Positions 46,685 to 56,077 of a stretch of 64,000 nt of DNA are shown in pieces. Positions within the stretch are counted from its first letter, which is position 1. Every line of letters starts with the position of its first letter. Made by a program: the position numbers and the translations under genes. The notes beneath the pieces are model-generated. The model did no database searches. It was given only the letters and a program-made list of their open reading frames with translations, and was not told the origin of the DNA. Source of the stretch: Pyxidicoccus parkwaysis (GTDB lineage Bacteria; Myxococcota; Myxococcia; Myxococcales; Myxococcaceae). The stretch is from positions 1,550,001 to 1,614,000 of the forward strand of contig NZ_CP071090.1 of NCBI RefSeq assembly GCF_017301735.1, read 5' to 3'.

Positions 46685-48055
46685 CTACTCGCCGCGGCTG
46701 CGGCTCTCGAAGCGGGTGTATTCGGAGAGGAACACCAGGTCGACGGAGCCGATGGGGCCGTTACGCTGCTTGGCGACGATGAGCTCCACCGGGATGACGG
46801 TGCTGGAGGGCGTAGCCGGCGCTCCGTCGCCGCCGCCTTCATCCGTCTCCTCGCGGTGGATGAACATCACCACGTCGGCGTCCTGCTCGATGGAGCCGGA
46901 CTCACGCAGGTCCGACAGCATGGGCTTGCCGCCCTTGCGCTCCTCCACCTTACGGTTGAGCTGGCTGAGCGCGATGATGGGCACCTCCAGCTCCTTCGCG
47001 AGCTGCTTGAGCGCACGGGAGATTTCCGCCACTTCCAACTGGCGGCTCTCCACCTTGCCCTTCTGGTGCATGAGCTGGAGGTAGTCGATGACCAGCAGCG
47101 ACAGCCGAGGGTCCTTCTGCTTCACGCGCCGCGCCTTGGCACGCAAGTCGAATGGGGAAAGACCGCCCGAGTCGTCGATGTAGATGGGCGCGTTGTAGAG
47201 CGCACCCGCCATCTCCTGGAACTTCTCCTCGTCGTGCGGCGTGAGCCGGCCGCCGCGCAGCTTCTTCATGTCCACGCGCGCGGTGGATGCGAGCAGACGC
47301 ATGAGGAGCTGGTCGGCGGGCATTTCGAGGCTGAAGATGCCGACGGCCTTGTTCTCCTTCAGCGCCGCGTGCACCGCGATGTTCATCGCGAAGGACGTCT
47401 TGCCGATGCCGGGACGCGCCGCGAGGATGATGAGCTCGCCCGCGTGCAGGCCCGTGAGCTGGTTGTCCAGGTCGATGTAGCCGGTGGACAGGCCCGTCAC
47501 GCCCGTGGCCGCCGCCTTCATCTTGTCGAGCAGGTCGAGCGTCTGCTCCATCAGCTCGCTGACCGGACGCAAATCTCCTTCGCGCTTCTTCTCCGCGAGG
47601 AGGAACACCTTGCGCTCGGCCTCGTCGAGCAGCACCTCCAACTCGCCCGTCTCCGAGCTGGCCAGCTCTTGAATCTCCCGGCCCACGTTGGCCAGGCGCC
47701 GGCGGATGGCCTGGTCCTTGACGATCTGCGCGTACTGGACGGCGTTGGACGCCAGCGGCACCACCTGGTCCAGCCGCATCAGGTACGCGGGGCCGCCCAC
47801 GGCGACGAGCTGCCCCAGGACCTTCAGCTCCTCGGCCAGCGTCAGGTGGTCGACCTGCTTGGACTGGCCGTCCAGCTTGAGCATCGCCGCGAAGATCTGC
47901 GCGTGCGCGGGGCTGGAGAAGTCGTCCGGGAAGACCACCTCACCCACCGCGGCGATGAGCGTGTTGTCCGCGAGCACGGCGCCCAGCACGGCTCGCTCCG
48001 CGGCCAGGTCCTCGTGAACCCGCCGGCCTTCTCTCATTTCGAGGGCGTTTTCCAT
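46685..48055 (-). CDS. dnaB: Replicative DNA helicase DnaB
   Basis: DnaB unwinds DNA at the fork as a hexamer. The 456-residue protein has the N-terminal domain (ERAVLGAVL, residues 15-115), a linker, and the RecA-type domain with Walker A AARPGIGKTSFAM, the Walker B LLVIDYLQLM and the arginine-finger region ESRQLEVAEISRALK. It is complete. It lies downstream of a LytS/LytR pair and follows rplI at a distance, where rplI-dnaB adjacency is the common arrangement. Confidence 0.97.
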   Translation of the reverse strand: MENALEMREGRRVHEDLAAERAVLGAVLADNTLIAAVGEVVFPDDFSSPAHAQIFAAMLKLDGQSKQVDHLTLAEELKVLGQLVAVGGPAYLMRLDQVVPLASNAVQYAQIVKDQAIRRRLANVGREIQELASSETGELEVLLDEAERKVFLLAEKKREGDLRPVSELMEQTLDLLDKMKAAATGVTGLSTGYIDLDNQLTGLHAGELIILAARPGIGKTSFAMNIAVHAALKENKAVGIFSLEMPADQLLMRLLASTARVDMKKLRGGRLTPHDEEKFQEMAGALYNAPIYIDDSGGLSPFDLRAKARRVKQKDPRLSLLVIDYLQLMHQKGKVESRQLEVAEISRALKQLAKELEVPIIALSQLNRKVEERKGGKPMLSDLRESGSIEQDADVVMFIHREETDEGGGDGAPATPSSTVIPVELIVAKQRNGPIGSVDLVFLSEYTRFESRSRGE

Positions 48056-48166
48056 GGCTGCCCGCTCACTCTACAGGCGGCTCTGACGTCGCCCCAATTT
48101 TCTGCGACAGGGCACAACCGACCTGTAGCACCGGGTGGGAGCAGGACGGCGGCCCTACTCCCTGAC

Positions 48167-48937
48167 TCACCCCGCCATTCCCCATCTTTCGAGGAAGGCT
48201 TCACGCCACGTGCGGCTGAGGACCACCGTGGTGCCGTCCTTGAGGACGAGGATGCCGTCGCCATGCGTCCAGGGCTCCAGCTTCGCCACCGCGTCGAGGT
48301 TGACGATGTCGCCCCGGTGCACGCGCACGAAGCGCTCCGGGTCCAGCCGCTCCTCCAGCGCGCGCAGGCTCTGGCGGACGAGGTGCTCGCCCTGCGCGGT
48401 GTGGAGGCGCACGTACTTGTCCTCGGAGGACAGACGCCACACGGTGTCCAGCTTCAGCGGCACCCAGGCCTCGCCCACCTTCACCACGAGCCGCTCCAGC
48501 GGGCGCGAGGGCGTGGCGCGGGACACGTCCTCCAGCAGCGCCTGGACGCGGCCGGACTCGCGCTCACCGGCACCGAGCAGCGCATGGGCCTTGTCGAGCG
48601 CCCGGCCGAAGCGGGTCGCGTCGTAGGGTTTGAGCAGGTAGTCCACCGCGTGCGCGTCGAAGGCCTTGAGAGCGAAGGCGTCGTAGGCGGTGGAGAAGAT
48701 GACGGCGGGGCAGGCCTCGGGACCGAGGGCCTCCAGCACCTCGAAGCCGGTGAGCCCGGGCATCTGCACGTCGAGGACGAGCAGGTCCGGACGCAGCGCC
48801 TCCACGCGCGCGAGGGCGTCCGTTCCGTCCACGGCTTCGCCCGCGAGCTGGAAGCGCGAGTCGTCCGCGAGCAGGCGCTTCACCTTCGCCCGCGCGGGGG
48901 CTTCGTCGTCCACGACGAGCACGCTGAAGCGCTTCAT
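48167..48937 (-). CDS. LytTR-family response regulator
   Basis: The 256-residue regulator has a receiver with phospho-acceptor D56 in LVLDVQMPG and a C-terminal LytTR DNA-binding domain (LVVKVGEAWVPLKL, then EDKYVRLHTAQG and FVRVHRGDIVNLDAV). It overlaps the LytS-type kinase by four bases, so the pair is translationally coupled. The target is unknown; the neighbouring acyltransferase is one candidate. Confidence 0.93.
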   Translation of the reverse strand: MKRFSVLVVDDEAPARAKVKRLLADDSRFQLAGEAVDGTDALARVEALRPDLLVLDVQMPGLTGFEVLEALGPEACPAVIFSTAYDAFALKAFDAHAVDYLLKPYDATRFGRALDKAHALLGAGERESGRVQALLEDVSRATPSRPLERLVVKVGEAWVPLKLDTVWRLSSEDKYVRLHTAQGEHLVRQSLRALEERLDPERFVRVHRGDIVNLDAVAKLEPWTHGDGILVLKDGTTVVLSRTWREAFLERWGMAG

Positions 48938-50061
48938 GCCGCCACCTCGCGCGGCAGCCACAGCGACACGCGCGCGCCACCTTCTGGCCCCTGCCCGCGC
49001 TCCATCCGCGCACGTCCACGGTGCAGCAGCGCGAGGATGCGCTCCAGGTGCGCCAGCCCCACGCCGGGCCCCTTCGCGGGCGAGGCCTCGCCGAAGCCGC
49101 GCCCCGTGTCCTCCACTTCGAGCCACCAGCCCGTCCCGTCCTCGCGGGCGCGGATGCGCACCTCCAGCGGCTCGCGCCGGTCCTGGTTGTGCTTCACCGC
49201 GTTCTCCACCAGCGCCTGCAGCGCGAAGCAGGGCACGCGCGCCGCGGTCAGCTCCGGCGCCACGTCCCACGAAACCCTCACACGCTCACCAAAGCGCGCG
49301 GTCAGCAGCGCGACGAAGCGCTCCGCGTGGGTGCGCTCCTCCGTCAACGTCCACGTGGCTTCCTGTCGCTCCAGGCTGGCGCGCAGCAGGCCGCCCAAGT
49401 CACTGAGCAGCCGGTCCGTGCGCGCCAGGTCCTCGTACATCACCGAGCTGATGGTGTTCAGCGCGTTGAAGAGGAAGTGCGGATGGAGCTGTCCGGTGAG
49501 CGCCTGGAGCCGGGCCTCGCGCAATTCGCTCTCCAGCGTGGCCTCGCGCACCGCCCGCGCCTGCCGCTCCTTCCAGGCATGGTAGAGGCGCCACAGCACC
49601 CCGCCCACCGCGTACGCGATGAGGTCCTTCTGCATCTCCATCGGGATGCGGAACGTCAGGGCCCCATAGTCATACCTGCCCAGCCCGAGCAGCGCGTAGA
49701 GCGGGTAGCGAAGGGGCACCATCGCCACCATGTGCAGCGTGGTGAAGAGCAGGTAGCCCACCGCGTGGATGCCCAGGAAGCGCGCCCAGCCCACGCTCGG
49801 CCCCGGAGCGTTGAGCACCGCGGTCAGGAGGATGGGCAGCACCACCCAGACCCCCAGCGCCCCGGTGATTTCCCAGACGAATGGCTCCAGCACCTGCACC
49901 CTGCCGCCATTGCCGAGGATGGTGAACCACACCGTCAGCCCGTTCCACAGCCCCACCCCGAGGAAGAGCGCGAAACTCCCCAGCGCGGCCCGCGCGCTGA
50001 TGCGCGGCCATTGCCAGCCGGTGACGGGAGCGGAAGTGCCTTCGGTGGGGAGGGAAGCCAT
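48934..50061 (-). CDS. LytS-type sensor histidine kinase
   Basis: The 375-residue kinase has about four N-terminal membrane helices (residues 25-160) and a cytoplasmic half with the His_kinase motif HPHFLFNALNTISS, then an ATPase domain with ALVENAVKHNQ and GRGFGE...GVGLAHLERI. The phospho-acceptor is the histidine before FLFN. It should transfer to the LytTR regulator encoded next. It lies seven bases after the acyltransferase gene, so the three genes probably form one transcript. Confidence 0.93.
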   Translation of the reverse strand: MASLPTEGTSAPVTGWQWPRISARAALGSFALFLGVGLWNGLTVWFTILGNGGRVQVLEPFVWEITGALGVWVVLPILLTAVLNAPGPSVGWARFLGIHAVGYLLFTTLHMVAMVPLRYPLYALLGLGRYDYGALTFRIPMEMQKDLIAYAVGGVLWRLYHAWKERQARAVREATLESELREARLQALTGQLHPHFLFNALNTISSVMYEDLARTDRLLSDLGGLLRASLERQEATWTLTEERTHAERFVALLTARFGERVRVSWDVAPELTAARVPCFALQALVENAVKHNQDRREPLEVRIRAREDGTGWWLEVEDTGRGFGEASPAKGPGVGLAHLERILALLHRGRARMERGQGPEGGARVSLWLPREVAA

Positions 50062-50068
50062 GGTCGCC

Positions 50069-51238
50069 TCAGGCAGTATGCCCCGCCTCCACCGTCCGGG
50101 GAGCCACGGGCCGGGCCGCGCGCGGCTTCATCCCGAAGCACGGCCGCAAGAAGGGCACCCGGGCCACGGCCTCCGTCAGCGCCCACGTCACGGCGAAGGA
50201 CACCCCGAGCACCAGCCCGAAGAGCGTCACCGTTCCCACGGGCAGCGACAGGAACGCGTAGCCCACGACGACGATGACCGTCTGGTGGAGGATGTAGAAG
50301 GGGTACGACAATTCCTGCGCGTGCTTCAGCCAGGGCCGACGGACGTGGATGCGCGAGCGCGCCCAGGCCAGCGCCGTGAGGATGAAGAACCAGAGCGCCG
50401 ACTGCGCGCCGAGGACCTCCGGCACCAGGGCGAACTCGTCCGGCGGAATCATGATGGCGAAGAGGAGGAGGCTCACCACGAGCAGCTCACGCCGCCGCTC
50501 CACGAGGCGGTCCCACACGCGGGGGCAGCGGCCGAGCAGGTGGCCCAGGAGGAACAGCAGGCCGTAGTGGCCGAACGTGCGCGGGTCGTCGAACAGCGCA
50601 TGCGTCGTCGGGTACTTGTGCAGGAGCAGCGCGTTGAGCGCGAGCGGGATGAACAGCCACACCACGTTCCACCCGCGGCACAGCCAGTCCTCCGCGCGGG
50701 ACAGGAACGCCTGCCCGCGCCCCGTGCCCAGCGCCGCGAAGAGCGGCAGCGCGAGCATGCAGTAGACGAAGAGGTACGCGACGAACCAGAGGTGGTGCCA
50801 GCTGAAGCTGCCGGCGGGGTAGGGCACGAAGTCGAACACCGACGGGTAGAACTCCGCGTAGCTCCCGTGGAAGCGGCCCCGGAACAGCTGCTCGACGTAG
50901 ACCTGCGGCGGCACCACCAGGAACATGCCGAACACCAGCGGCCCGAAGAGCCGCTTCACGCGGTCCTTCGCGAACGCTCCCACCGAGCGCCGCCGCAGCG
51001 CCAGCGCCGTGCCCACGCCGGAGATGAGCATGAGCAGCGGCATGCGCACGTGGTGCAGCACCTCCATGGGCGGCTCCAGCCACGTCAGCGCCTGGGCGCT
51101 CTTCACGTGCCAGTCCCACCGGTTGAACATCATCCCCGTGTGGAAGAGGTGCAGCAGCAGGATGCACACCACCCGGAGCCAGTCCAGCTCGGGGCGGTGG
51201 TCGTCAACGGCAACGGCGCGCGGTGCGGCAGTGCTCAT
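50069..51238 (-). CDS. Acyltransferase-3 family membrane protein
   Basis: The 389-residue protein has about ten membrane helices. The N-terminus RPELDWLRVVCILLLHLFHT and an HLWFVAYLFVY segment match the acyltransferase-3/OpgC group, which acylates sugars of surface polymers. The conserved histidine in LLHLFHT is in place. It forms a block with the LytS/LytR pair, which may regulate an envelope modification. The start ATG at MSTAAPRAV was preferred; a longer in-frame start exists. Confidence 0.85.
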   Translation of the reverse strand: MSTAAPRAVAVDDHRPELDWLRVVCILLLHLFHTGMMFNRWDWHVKSAQALTWLEPPMEVLHHVRMPLLMLISGVGTALALRRRSVGAFAKDRVKRLFGPLVFGMFLVVPPQVYVEQLFRGRFHGSYAEFYPSVFDFVPYPAGSFSWHHLWFVAYLFVYCMLALPLFAALGTGRGQAFLSRAEDWLCRGWNVVWLFIPLALNALLLHKYPTTHALFDDPRTFGHYGLLFLLGHLLGRCPRVWDRLVERRRELLVVSLLLFAIMIPPDEFALVPEVLGAQSALWFFILTALAWARSRIHVRRPWLKHAQELSYPFYILHQTVIVVVGYAFLSLPVGTVTLFGLVLGVSFAVTWALTEAVARVPFLRPCFGMKPRAARPVAPRTVEAGHTA

Positions 51239-51343
51239 GGATGAGCCTCCTTGCGCAACGGGATACGCACCCGGCGCCAGACGCTCCACGCGGATGTCGC
51301 GGGACGGACCGGGCACGGCGCGAGCCGGACGGGGAGCGGCACC

Positions 51344-51386
51344 CCGCGAAAAGCAGAAGGCCGCCCGGGTTGTCCCGGACGGCCTT
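51344..51386 (-). terminator. Intrinsic terminator of the rpsF-rpsR-rplI operon
   Basis: AAGGCCG-C-CCGGG pairs with CCCGG-A-CGGCCTT around TTGT (51357-51386), and on the minus strand the stem is followed by TTCTGCTTTT. It lies 27 bases after the rplI stop. Confidence 0.8.
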
Positions 51387-51413
51387 CCGAACTTCAGCGA
51401 CAGGTGACGAGGA

Positions 51414-51857
51414 CTACTCGGCCACCACGTCGACCTTGATCTTCGCCGTCACGTCGCGGTGCAGGCGCAGCTCCACCTCGAAGTTGCCCGTGGACTTGAT
51501 GGGCTCGGGCAGGTGGATGGCGCGGCGGTCCACCGTCTGACCCTGGGCGGCAACGGCCTCGGCGATGTCCAGCGCGGTGACGGAGCCGAACAGCTTGTCC
51601 TGCTCGCCGACCTTGCGCTTGATGGTCACCTTGATGCTGCCAATCTTCTTCGCCTGCTCCTCCGCCGCGCCCTTCAGCTTGGCGTTGCGGGCGGTCATGA
51701 CCGCCTTCTCGTGCTCGAGCTGGCGCATGTTCTGCTCGCTCGCGAGAACCGCCTTCTTGCGAGGCAGCAGGTAGTTGCGGCCGAAGCCGTCCTTCACGGT
51801 GACGAGGTCCCCGGACTTGCCGAGGTTCTCGATGTCCTCACGCAGAATGACCTTCAT
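51414..51857 (-). CDS. rplI: 50S ribosomal protein L9
   Basis: The 147-residue protein is L9: [37 protein letters not shown] at the N-terminus in split form, a long central helix, and a C-terminal domain with [14 protein letters not shown]. It binds 23S rRNA. It is the last gene of the rpsF-rpsR-rplI group and is followed by an intrinsic terminator. Confidence 0.97.
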   Translation of the reverse strand: MKVILREDIENLGKSGDLVTVKDGFGRNYLLPRKKAVLASEQNMRQLEHEKAVMTARNAKLKGAAEEQAKKIGSIKVTIKRKVGEQDKLFGSVTALDIAEAVAAQGQTVDRRAIHLPEPIKSTGNFEVELRLHRDVTAKIKVDVVAE

Positions 51858-51883
51858 GTTCAGTCTCCTGTGCGGACCGGCGG

Positions 51884-52306
51884 CTAGCCGACCACCGCGT
51901 TGTAGGGGAGGAGCGCGATGCCACGGGCGCGCTTGATGGCCACCGCCACCTCACGCTGGTGCTTCGCGCAGTTGCCGGAGATGCGGCGGGGGATGATCTT
52001 GCCGCGCTCCGTGACGAAGTACTTCAGGGTCGCCTGGTCCTTGAAGTCCACCGTGGCGTTCTTCTCGGCGCAGAAGCGGCAGACCTTCTTGCGGCCGAAG
52101 CCGCGGCCACCACCGCGCTTGTCGTCGTCGCCACCCATCCCGCCGCGGTCGTCACCACCACCGCGCGGGCCGCGGTCGTCGCGGCCACCGCGATCACCGC
52201 GGTCGCCACCACGGCCACCGCCGAAACCACCGCCACCACCACCGCCGAAGCCACCCGTCCGGCCGGCCGGGGCAGCGCCCGTCTTGTTCTCAGTTCCGTT
52301 GCTCAT
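51884..52306 (-). CDS. rpsR: 30S ribosomal protein S18 with RGG-rich N-terminal extension
   Basis: The C-terminal 68 residues are S18: [47 protein letters not shown]. The CxxC at C76/C79 and the later NCAKH suggest a zinc-type S18. Residues 1-72 are a low-complexity extension made of Gly, Arg and Asp, including RGG-like repeats. S18 is usually about 75-80 residues, so this nearly doubles it. The extension probably is disordered and may bind RNA. It sits between rpsF and rplI as usual. Confidence 0.95.
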   Translation of the reverse strand: MSNGTENKTGAAPAGRTGGFGGGGGGGFGGGRGGDRGDRGGRDDRGPRGGGDDRGGMGGDDDKRGGGRGFGRKKVCRFCAEKNATVDFKDQATLKYFVTERGKIIPRRISGNCAKHQREVAVAIKRARGIALLPYNAVVG

Positions 52307-52359
52307 GAGCGTTCTCGATTCCTGGGTTGGTCCCTAAGGGAATTGACCCGGTGGCCCTC

Positions 52360-52836
52360 TCAGGCCTCCTCGGTCGACTCCTCCTCCGACTCGACACCGG
52401 CCTCATCGCCGCCGCCGCGGAAGCCACCACCCTCGCGCTCGGCGGGAGCACCCGGACGGGTCTCCTCGACGTCGCCGGCCAGCTTCAGGTCCTCGAGGAC
52501 CGGACGCGTCTCGGGGTCCACCTCTTCGGCGACCTTCACGGAGATGTAGCGGGACACCTCGTCGAAGTTGCGGAGGTTGCGCTCCACCTCGGCCACCAGC
52601 TTGGAGCTGCCCAGGTAGCTGGCGTGCACGTAGATGGCGCGGGGCTGCTTCGCCACGGGGAACAGGGTCTTCTTCTTGCCCCACACCGTGAAGCGAATCA
52701 GCTTGCCACCCTCACGGCCAACGATGCCGCGGACGCGCTCCTTGAGCTTGTCCACGTTGTCGTCCGTCAGGTCCGGCTTGACCAGGAAGATGGTCTCGTA
52801 CTCACGAAGCCGCGTCGCGGCCTGCGTCTCAGCCAT
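52360..52836 (-). CDS. rpsF: 30S ribosomal protein S6
   Basis: The 158-residue protein is S6: LREYETIFLVKPDL, GGKLIRFTVWGKKKTL, and the RYISVKVAEE region; residues 1-105 are the normal domain. A C-terminal tail of about 45 residues rich in Glu, Gly and Ala follows, longer than most S6 proteins. ATG follows GGAG. First gene of the S6-S18-L9 operon. The 273 bases upstream hold no gene but may carry an S6:S18 autoregulatory leader, which I could not confirm. Confidence 0.95.
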   Translation of the reverse strand: MAETQAATRLREYETIFLVKPDLTDDNVDKLKERVRGIVGREGGKLIRFTVWGKKKTLFPVAKQPRAIYVHASYLGSSKLVAEVERNLRNFDEVSRYISVKVAEEVDPETRPVLEDLKLAGDVEETRPGAPAEREGGGFRGGGDEAGVESEEESTEEA

Positions 52837-52997
52837 GTTTTCTCTCCCCTTGGGGTCGAGTGCCCCCCGGACAATCCGAGGAGCGGGGAAACGGTCGGCA
52901 CAGCCAGGGGCCCTGCCGCCGGGGATGGGAAACCGCGCGCCCATCACCTTCGCGCTACGTCCCGTGCTCGAACACGGGAAGCTGTGAAAGAACATCC

Positions 52998-53010
52998 CAC
53001 CCGGCGGGTG
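52998..53010 (-). terminator. Weak hairpin downstream of pth
   Basis: CACCCG and CGGGTG pair around one base, and on the minus strand ATGTTCTTTC follows. It lies about 100 bases after the pth stop, so it may end pth transcription; the stem is short. Confidence 0.3.
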
Positions 53011-53109
53011 CCTGATGGGGGAACGCGCCTTCTAGGAGGGGCCCCCCTCCAAGTCAAGCGGCCGGAAGCGCCTGGACGCCCGCCTGCCCGGTTCCGCCTG
53101 CCCGGGGCC

Positions 53110-53685
53110 TCAGGCCTTCCGGTTGAACTTGTTCATGGCCACCGACAGCCCGTCCCGAATCCAGACCTCCGTCATGTCCATGGAGCGGCCGATGAGCTCC
53201 TCCAATTGCCGGCGCTCGCCGTCGTCGAAGCCGGAGAGGACGTAGCCGGACACGCGCTCCTTGGCGTTGGGCCCCTCGGGCTTGCCGATGCCGAAGCGCA
53301 GGCGGATGAAGGCCTCCGCGCCCAGGCTGGAGACGATGCTCTTCAGTCCATTGTGGCCGCCGCTGCCGCCGCCCGCCTTGAGCTGGAGCCGGCCGAAGGG
53401 CATGTCCAGCTCGTCGTGGATGACGAGCACGTCCTCCACCGGGATTTTGTAGAAGCGCGCGGCCTCTCCCACCGAGCGGCCCGACAGGTTCATGAACGTC
53501 TGCGGCTCCACGAAGAGGACGCGCTCGCCGGCCAGAGTGCCCTGGCCCACCTTGGCGGCGAACTTCTCCTGGTTGAGCTCCGCGCGCGCCCGGGACAAGA
53601 GCGCCTCCACCACCATGAACCCGATGTTGTGCCGGTGCCGCTCGTACTCGCGCCCCGGGTTGCCCAGCCCGACGATGAGCTTCAT
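53110..53685 (-). CDS. pth: Peptidyl-tRNA hydrolase
   Basis: Pth releases peptides from peptidyl-tRNA. The 191-residue protein has [20 protein letters not shown] with the catalytic histidine, [21 protein letters not shown] and [15 protein letters not shown] follows GGAG at eight bases; a TTG 12 bases upstream is less likely. It follows rplY, with a hairpin between. Confidence 0.97.
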   Translation of the reverse strand: MKLIVGLGNPGREYERHRHNIGFMVVEALLSRARAELNQEKFAAKVGQGTLAGERVLFVEPQTFMNLSGRSVGEAARFYKIPVEDVLVIHDELDMPFGRLQLKAGGGSGGHNGLKSIVSSLGAEAFIRLRFGIGKPEGPNAKERVSGYVLSGFDDGERRQLEELIGRSMDMTEVWIRDGLSVAMNKFNRKA

Positions 53686-53706
53686 GCGAGGCTCCAAAAC
53701 GGAAAC

Positions 53707-53735
53707 GGGGCCAGTCCCTCGTGAGGACCAGCCCC
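53707..53735 (-). terminator. Hairpin between rplY and pth
   Basis: GGGGC/GCCCC with an inner GTCC/GGAC pairing forms an interrupted stem, followed on the minus strand by GTTTCCGTTTT. It would partly end rplY transcripts. Confidence 0.55.
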
Positions 53736-53766
53736 GCTCCAGAAGGGTTGCGTACGACGAAGACTA

Positions 53767-54468
53767 CTACTTCTTCGCCGGGGCCTTGGCCGCGGCAGCC
53801 GGAGCCGCCGCCGCCTTGTCGCCCGCCTTCGCGGCAGCCGGAGCCGCCGCGCCAGCCGCCGGAGCCGCCGCCGCCGCAGCCGCAGCCGCCGGAGCAGCCT
53901 CGGCCGCCTCGGGCGCGCTGAGCACGGCCACGGTGTAGTTGACGTTCGTCTTGATGGAGACGCCCGATGGCAGCTTCACGTCGTTGACGTGCATGGCCTC
54001 GGCAATCTTCATCGGCGTGACGTCCACTTCAATCTTCTCGGGGATGGCGTTCGGCAGCGCCCAGACCTCGAGCTCGCGGCGGATCTGGGTGAGCAGACCG
54101 CCGTCGGCCACGCCCGCCGCCTTGCCGGTGAGCACGAGCGGAACGTTGACCTTCACCGGCTCCGTCTCACGCACGCCGATGAAGTCGACGTGGAGGATTT
54201 CGCGGGTGACCGGGTCCATCTGGTAGTCCTTCAGGAGGACCTGATGGGTGTCACCGCCCAGCTTGATCTGGATGAGGGTGTTGAACTTGTGCGGGGTGTT
54301 GATGGCCACGCGGACGGACTTGGGGTCCACCGCGACGTGCACCGGCTTCGCCAGGTGCTTGCCGTAGACGACGGCGGGAACCAGGCCCTGCGCGCGCAGG
54401 CGGCGGGCAACGCCCTTGCCGGAACCTTCACGCGCCTTGGCCTCGAGGGTGCTCTTGTCGACGGACAT
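53767..54468 (-). CDS. rplY: 50S ribosomal protein L25/general stress protein Ctc
   Basis: The 233-residue protein has the L25/CTC N-domain (GKGVARRLRAQGLVPAVVYG, then LLKDYQMDPVTREILHVDF) and the Ctc C-domain of TL5 type. The last 50 residues are a low-complexity tail of Ala, Pro and Gly ending in a lysine-rich stretch. It binds 5S rRNA. ATG follows GAGAGG. It lies 179 bases after prs. Confidence 0.95.
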   Translation of the reverse strand: MSVDKSTLEAKAREGSGKGVARRLRAQGLVPAVVYGKHLAKPVHVAVDPKSVRVAINTPHKFNTLIQIKLGGDTHQVLLKDYQMDPVTREILHVDFIGVRETEPVKVNVPLVLTGKAAGVADGGLLTQIRRELEVWALPNAIPEKIEVDVTPMKIAEAMHVNDVKLPSGVSIKTNVNYTVAVLSAPEAAEAAPAAAAAAAAAPAAGAAAPAAAKAGDKAAAAPAAAAKAPAKK

Positions 54469-54647
54469 GGAAATGCCTCTCAAAAGGGGGACTGCGGTTG
54501 CCACCGGCCGCCCCGGCGCCCTCGGCATCCCGCCCCTGTGGCGGGCCCCGAAGACGGCGCCTTGTATGAAGGGGCCGATGGAGGAGCGTGCACATGCCAG
54601 CCGGAGGGCCTGGAGTCAAGCCGCCCGGCGGGCAGACGCGCGAAGGC

Positions 54648-55598
54648 TCAGACGAAGAGCGAGCTGAGCGAGTCGGCGCGGTGGATGCGGGCGATGGCCT
54701 CGCCGAAGAGGCGCTCGGTGGTGAGCACGCGAATCTTCGGGCACGCCTGCGCCGCGGGCGACAGCGGCACCGTGTCCGTGAACACCACCTCCTCCAGCAC
54801 GGAGTCGGTGATGCGCTGAATGGCCGGGCCGGAGAGGATGGGGTGGACGGCGTAGGCCACCACGCGGCGCGCGCCCTTGGCCTTCAGCGCGGCGGCCGCC
54901 TGGGCGAGCGTGCCCGCGGTGTCCACCATGTCGTCCACCAGGACGGCGTCCTTCCCGTTCACGTCTCCGATGAGGTTCATCACCTCGGAGGCGTTGGGAC
55001 GCGGGCGGCGCTTGTCGATGATGGCGAGGCCCGTGTTGAGTCGCTTCGAGTACGCGCGGGCGCGCTCCACGCCGCCGGCGTCCGGCGAGACGATGACGAG
55101 CTCCTGCGAGTCCGGGAAGCGCTTGCGCAAATCCTCCAGGAACACCGGCGAGCCGTAGAGGTGGTCCGAGGGGATGTTGAAGAAGCCCTGGATCTGCCCG
55201 GCGTGCATGTCCATGGACACCACGCGCTCGGCGCCAGCGACCTCCAACAGGTCGGCGATCAGCTTGGCCGTAATGGGCGTGCGCGGGGCGACCTTCCGGT
55301 CCTGCCGGGCGTAGCCGTAGTAGGGCATGACGGCGGTGATGGAGCCGGCGCTCGCCCGCTTGAGGGCGTCGCACATGATGAGCAATTCCATCAGGTGGTC
55401 GTTGGCCGGCGGGCACGTGGACTGGAGGATGAAGACGTCGTGACCGCGGACGTTCTCTCCAATCTCGACGTGGATTTCCCCGTCGGAGAAGCGACCGACC
55501 TCCGCCTTGCCCAGAGGGCGCTTGAGGTACTCGCAGATGCGATGCGCCAGGCCGGGATTCGAGTTCCCGGCGAACACCTTGAAGTCACGCGGCTGCAT
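54648..55598 (-). CDS. prs: Ribose-phosphate pyrophosphokinase
   Basis: Prs makes PRPP from ribose-5-phosphate and ATP. The 316-residue enzyme has the ATP loop QSTCPPANDHLMELL, YYGYARQDRK, the flexible loop DKRRPRPNASEV and the PRPP motif VLVDDMVDTAGT. ATG at MQPRDFK was preferred over a start nine codons upstream. PRPP from here would serve the UPRT-like and Hpt enzymes encoded upstream on the other strand. Confidence 0.97.
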   Translation of the reverse strand: MQPRDFKVFAGNSNPGLAHRICEYLKRPLGKAEVGRFSDGEIHVEIGENVRGHDVFILQSTCPPANDHLMELLIMCDALKRASAGSITAVMPYYGYARQDRKVAPRTPITAKLIADLLEVAGAERVVSMDMHAGQIQGFFNIPSDHLYGSPVFLEDLRKRFPDSQELVIVSPDAGGVERARAYSKRLNTGLAIIDKRRPRPNASEVMNLIGDVNGKDAVLVDDMVDTAGTLAQAAAALKAKGARRVVAYAVHPILSGPAIQRITDSVLEEVVFTDTVPLSPAAQACPKIRVLTTERLFGEAIARIHRADSLSSLFV

Positions 55599-55642
55599 GG
55601 TGGGGCCGCTGACTAACCTGGACACGGGTGGAAGGGAAGTCG

Positions 55643-55942
55643 TTAGTCCAGGTCCGCTGGCGCGGAGACGAGCATCCCGCTTTGCGCCTGATGCAGGTGT
55701 CTCTCGTACTCAATCAGTATGACGCGCTCCATCTGGCTGCGCGTGTCCGCGTTGAGCGGGTGAGCAATATCCTTGTACGTCCCATCCTTCCTCTTCTTTG
55801 CCGGCATCGCGATGAACAGCCCCGAGGAGCCGTGGATGACCTTCAAATCGCGAATGACGAAGCAATGATCCAGGGTGATGGTGACGTACGCCTTGAGCTT
55901 GTCCTCTTCGACCGGAAACACCCGGACGTCGGTGATGTTCAT
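55643..55942 (-). CDS. spoVG: SpoVG family regulator
   Basis: The 99-residue protein is SpoVG: NITDVRVFPVEEDKLKAYVTITLD, IRDLKVIHGSSGLFIAMP, and the YKDIAHPLNADTR block. SpoVG proteins bind DNA or RNA and influence development and envelope in several phyla; myxobacteria keep one. It lies 44 bases before prs in the same direction, so they may share a transcript. Confidence 0.95.
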   Translation of the reverse strand: MNITDVRVFPVEEDKLKAYVTITLDHCFVIRDLKVIHGSSGLFIAMPAKKRKDGTYKDIAHPLNADTRSQMERVILIEYERHLHQAQSGMLVSAPADLD

Positions 55943-56077
55943 GGTCCCCCCCCGAACCCGAAAGGTCGGAGCTGAAGGGAAGCCTGGGACATACCGGGTG
56001 TAAAATGCAAGCGGGGACACGAGTGACCCGGGGCTCAATGTTCAATTCGCCCACAGTCCACCGCTCTACCGGTGGGG

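Noticed and set aside
46472-49585. Open frame of over 1000 codons opposite dnaB and the LytTR pair
   Set aside because: Antisense shadow of three well-supported genes; no recognisable domain.
52961-52978. T-arm-like hairpin upstream of rpsF (CCCGTG/CACGGG around TTCGAG)
   Set aside because: No acceptor or anticodon structure follows; it is a simple hairpin in the leader or pth downstream region.
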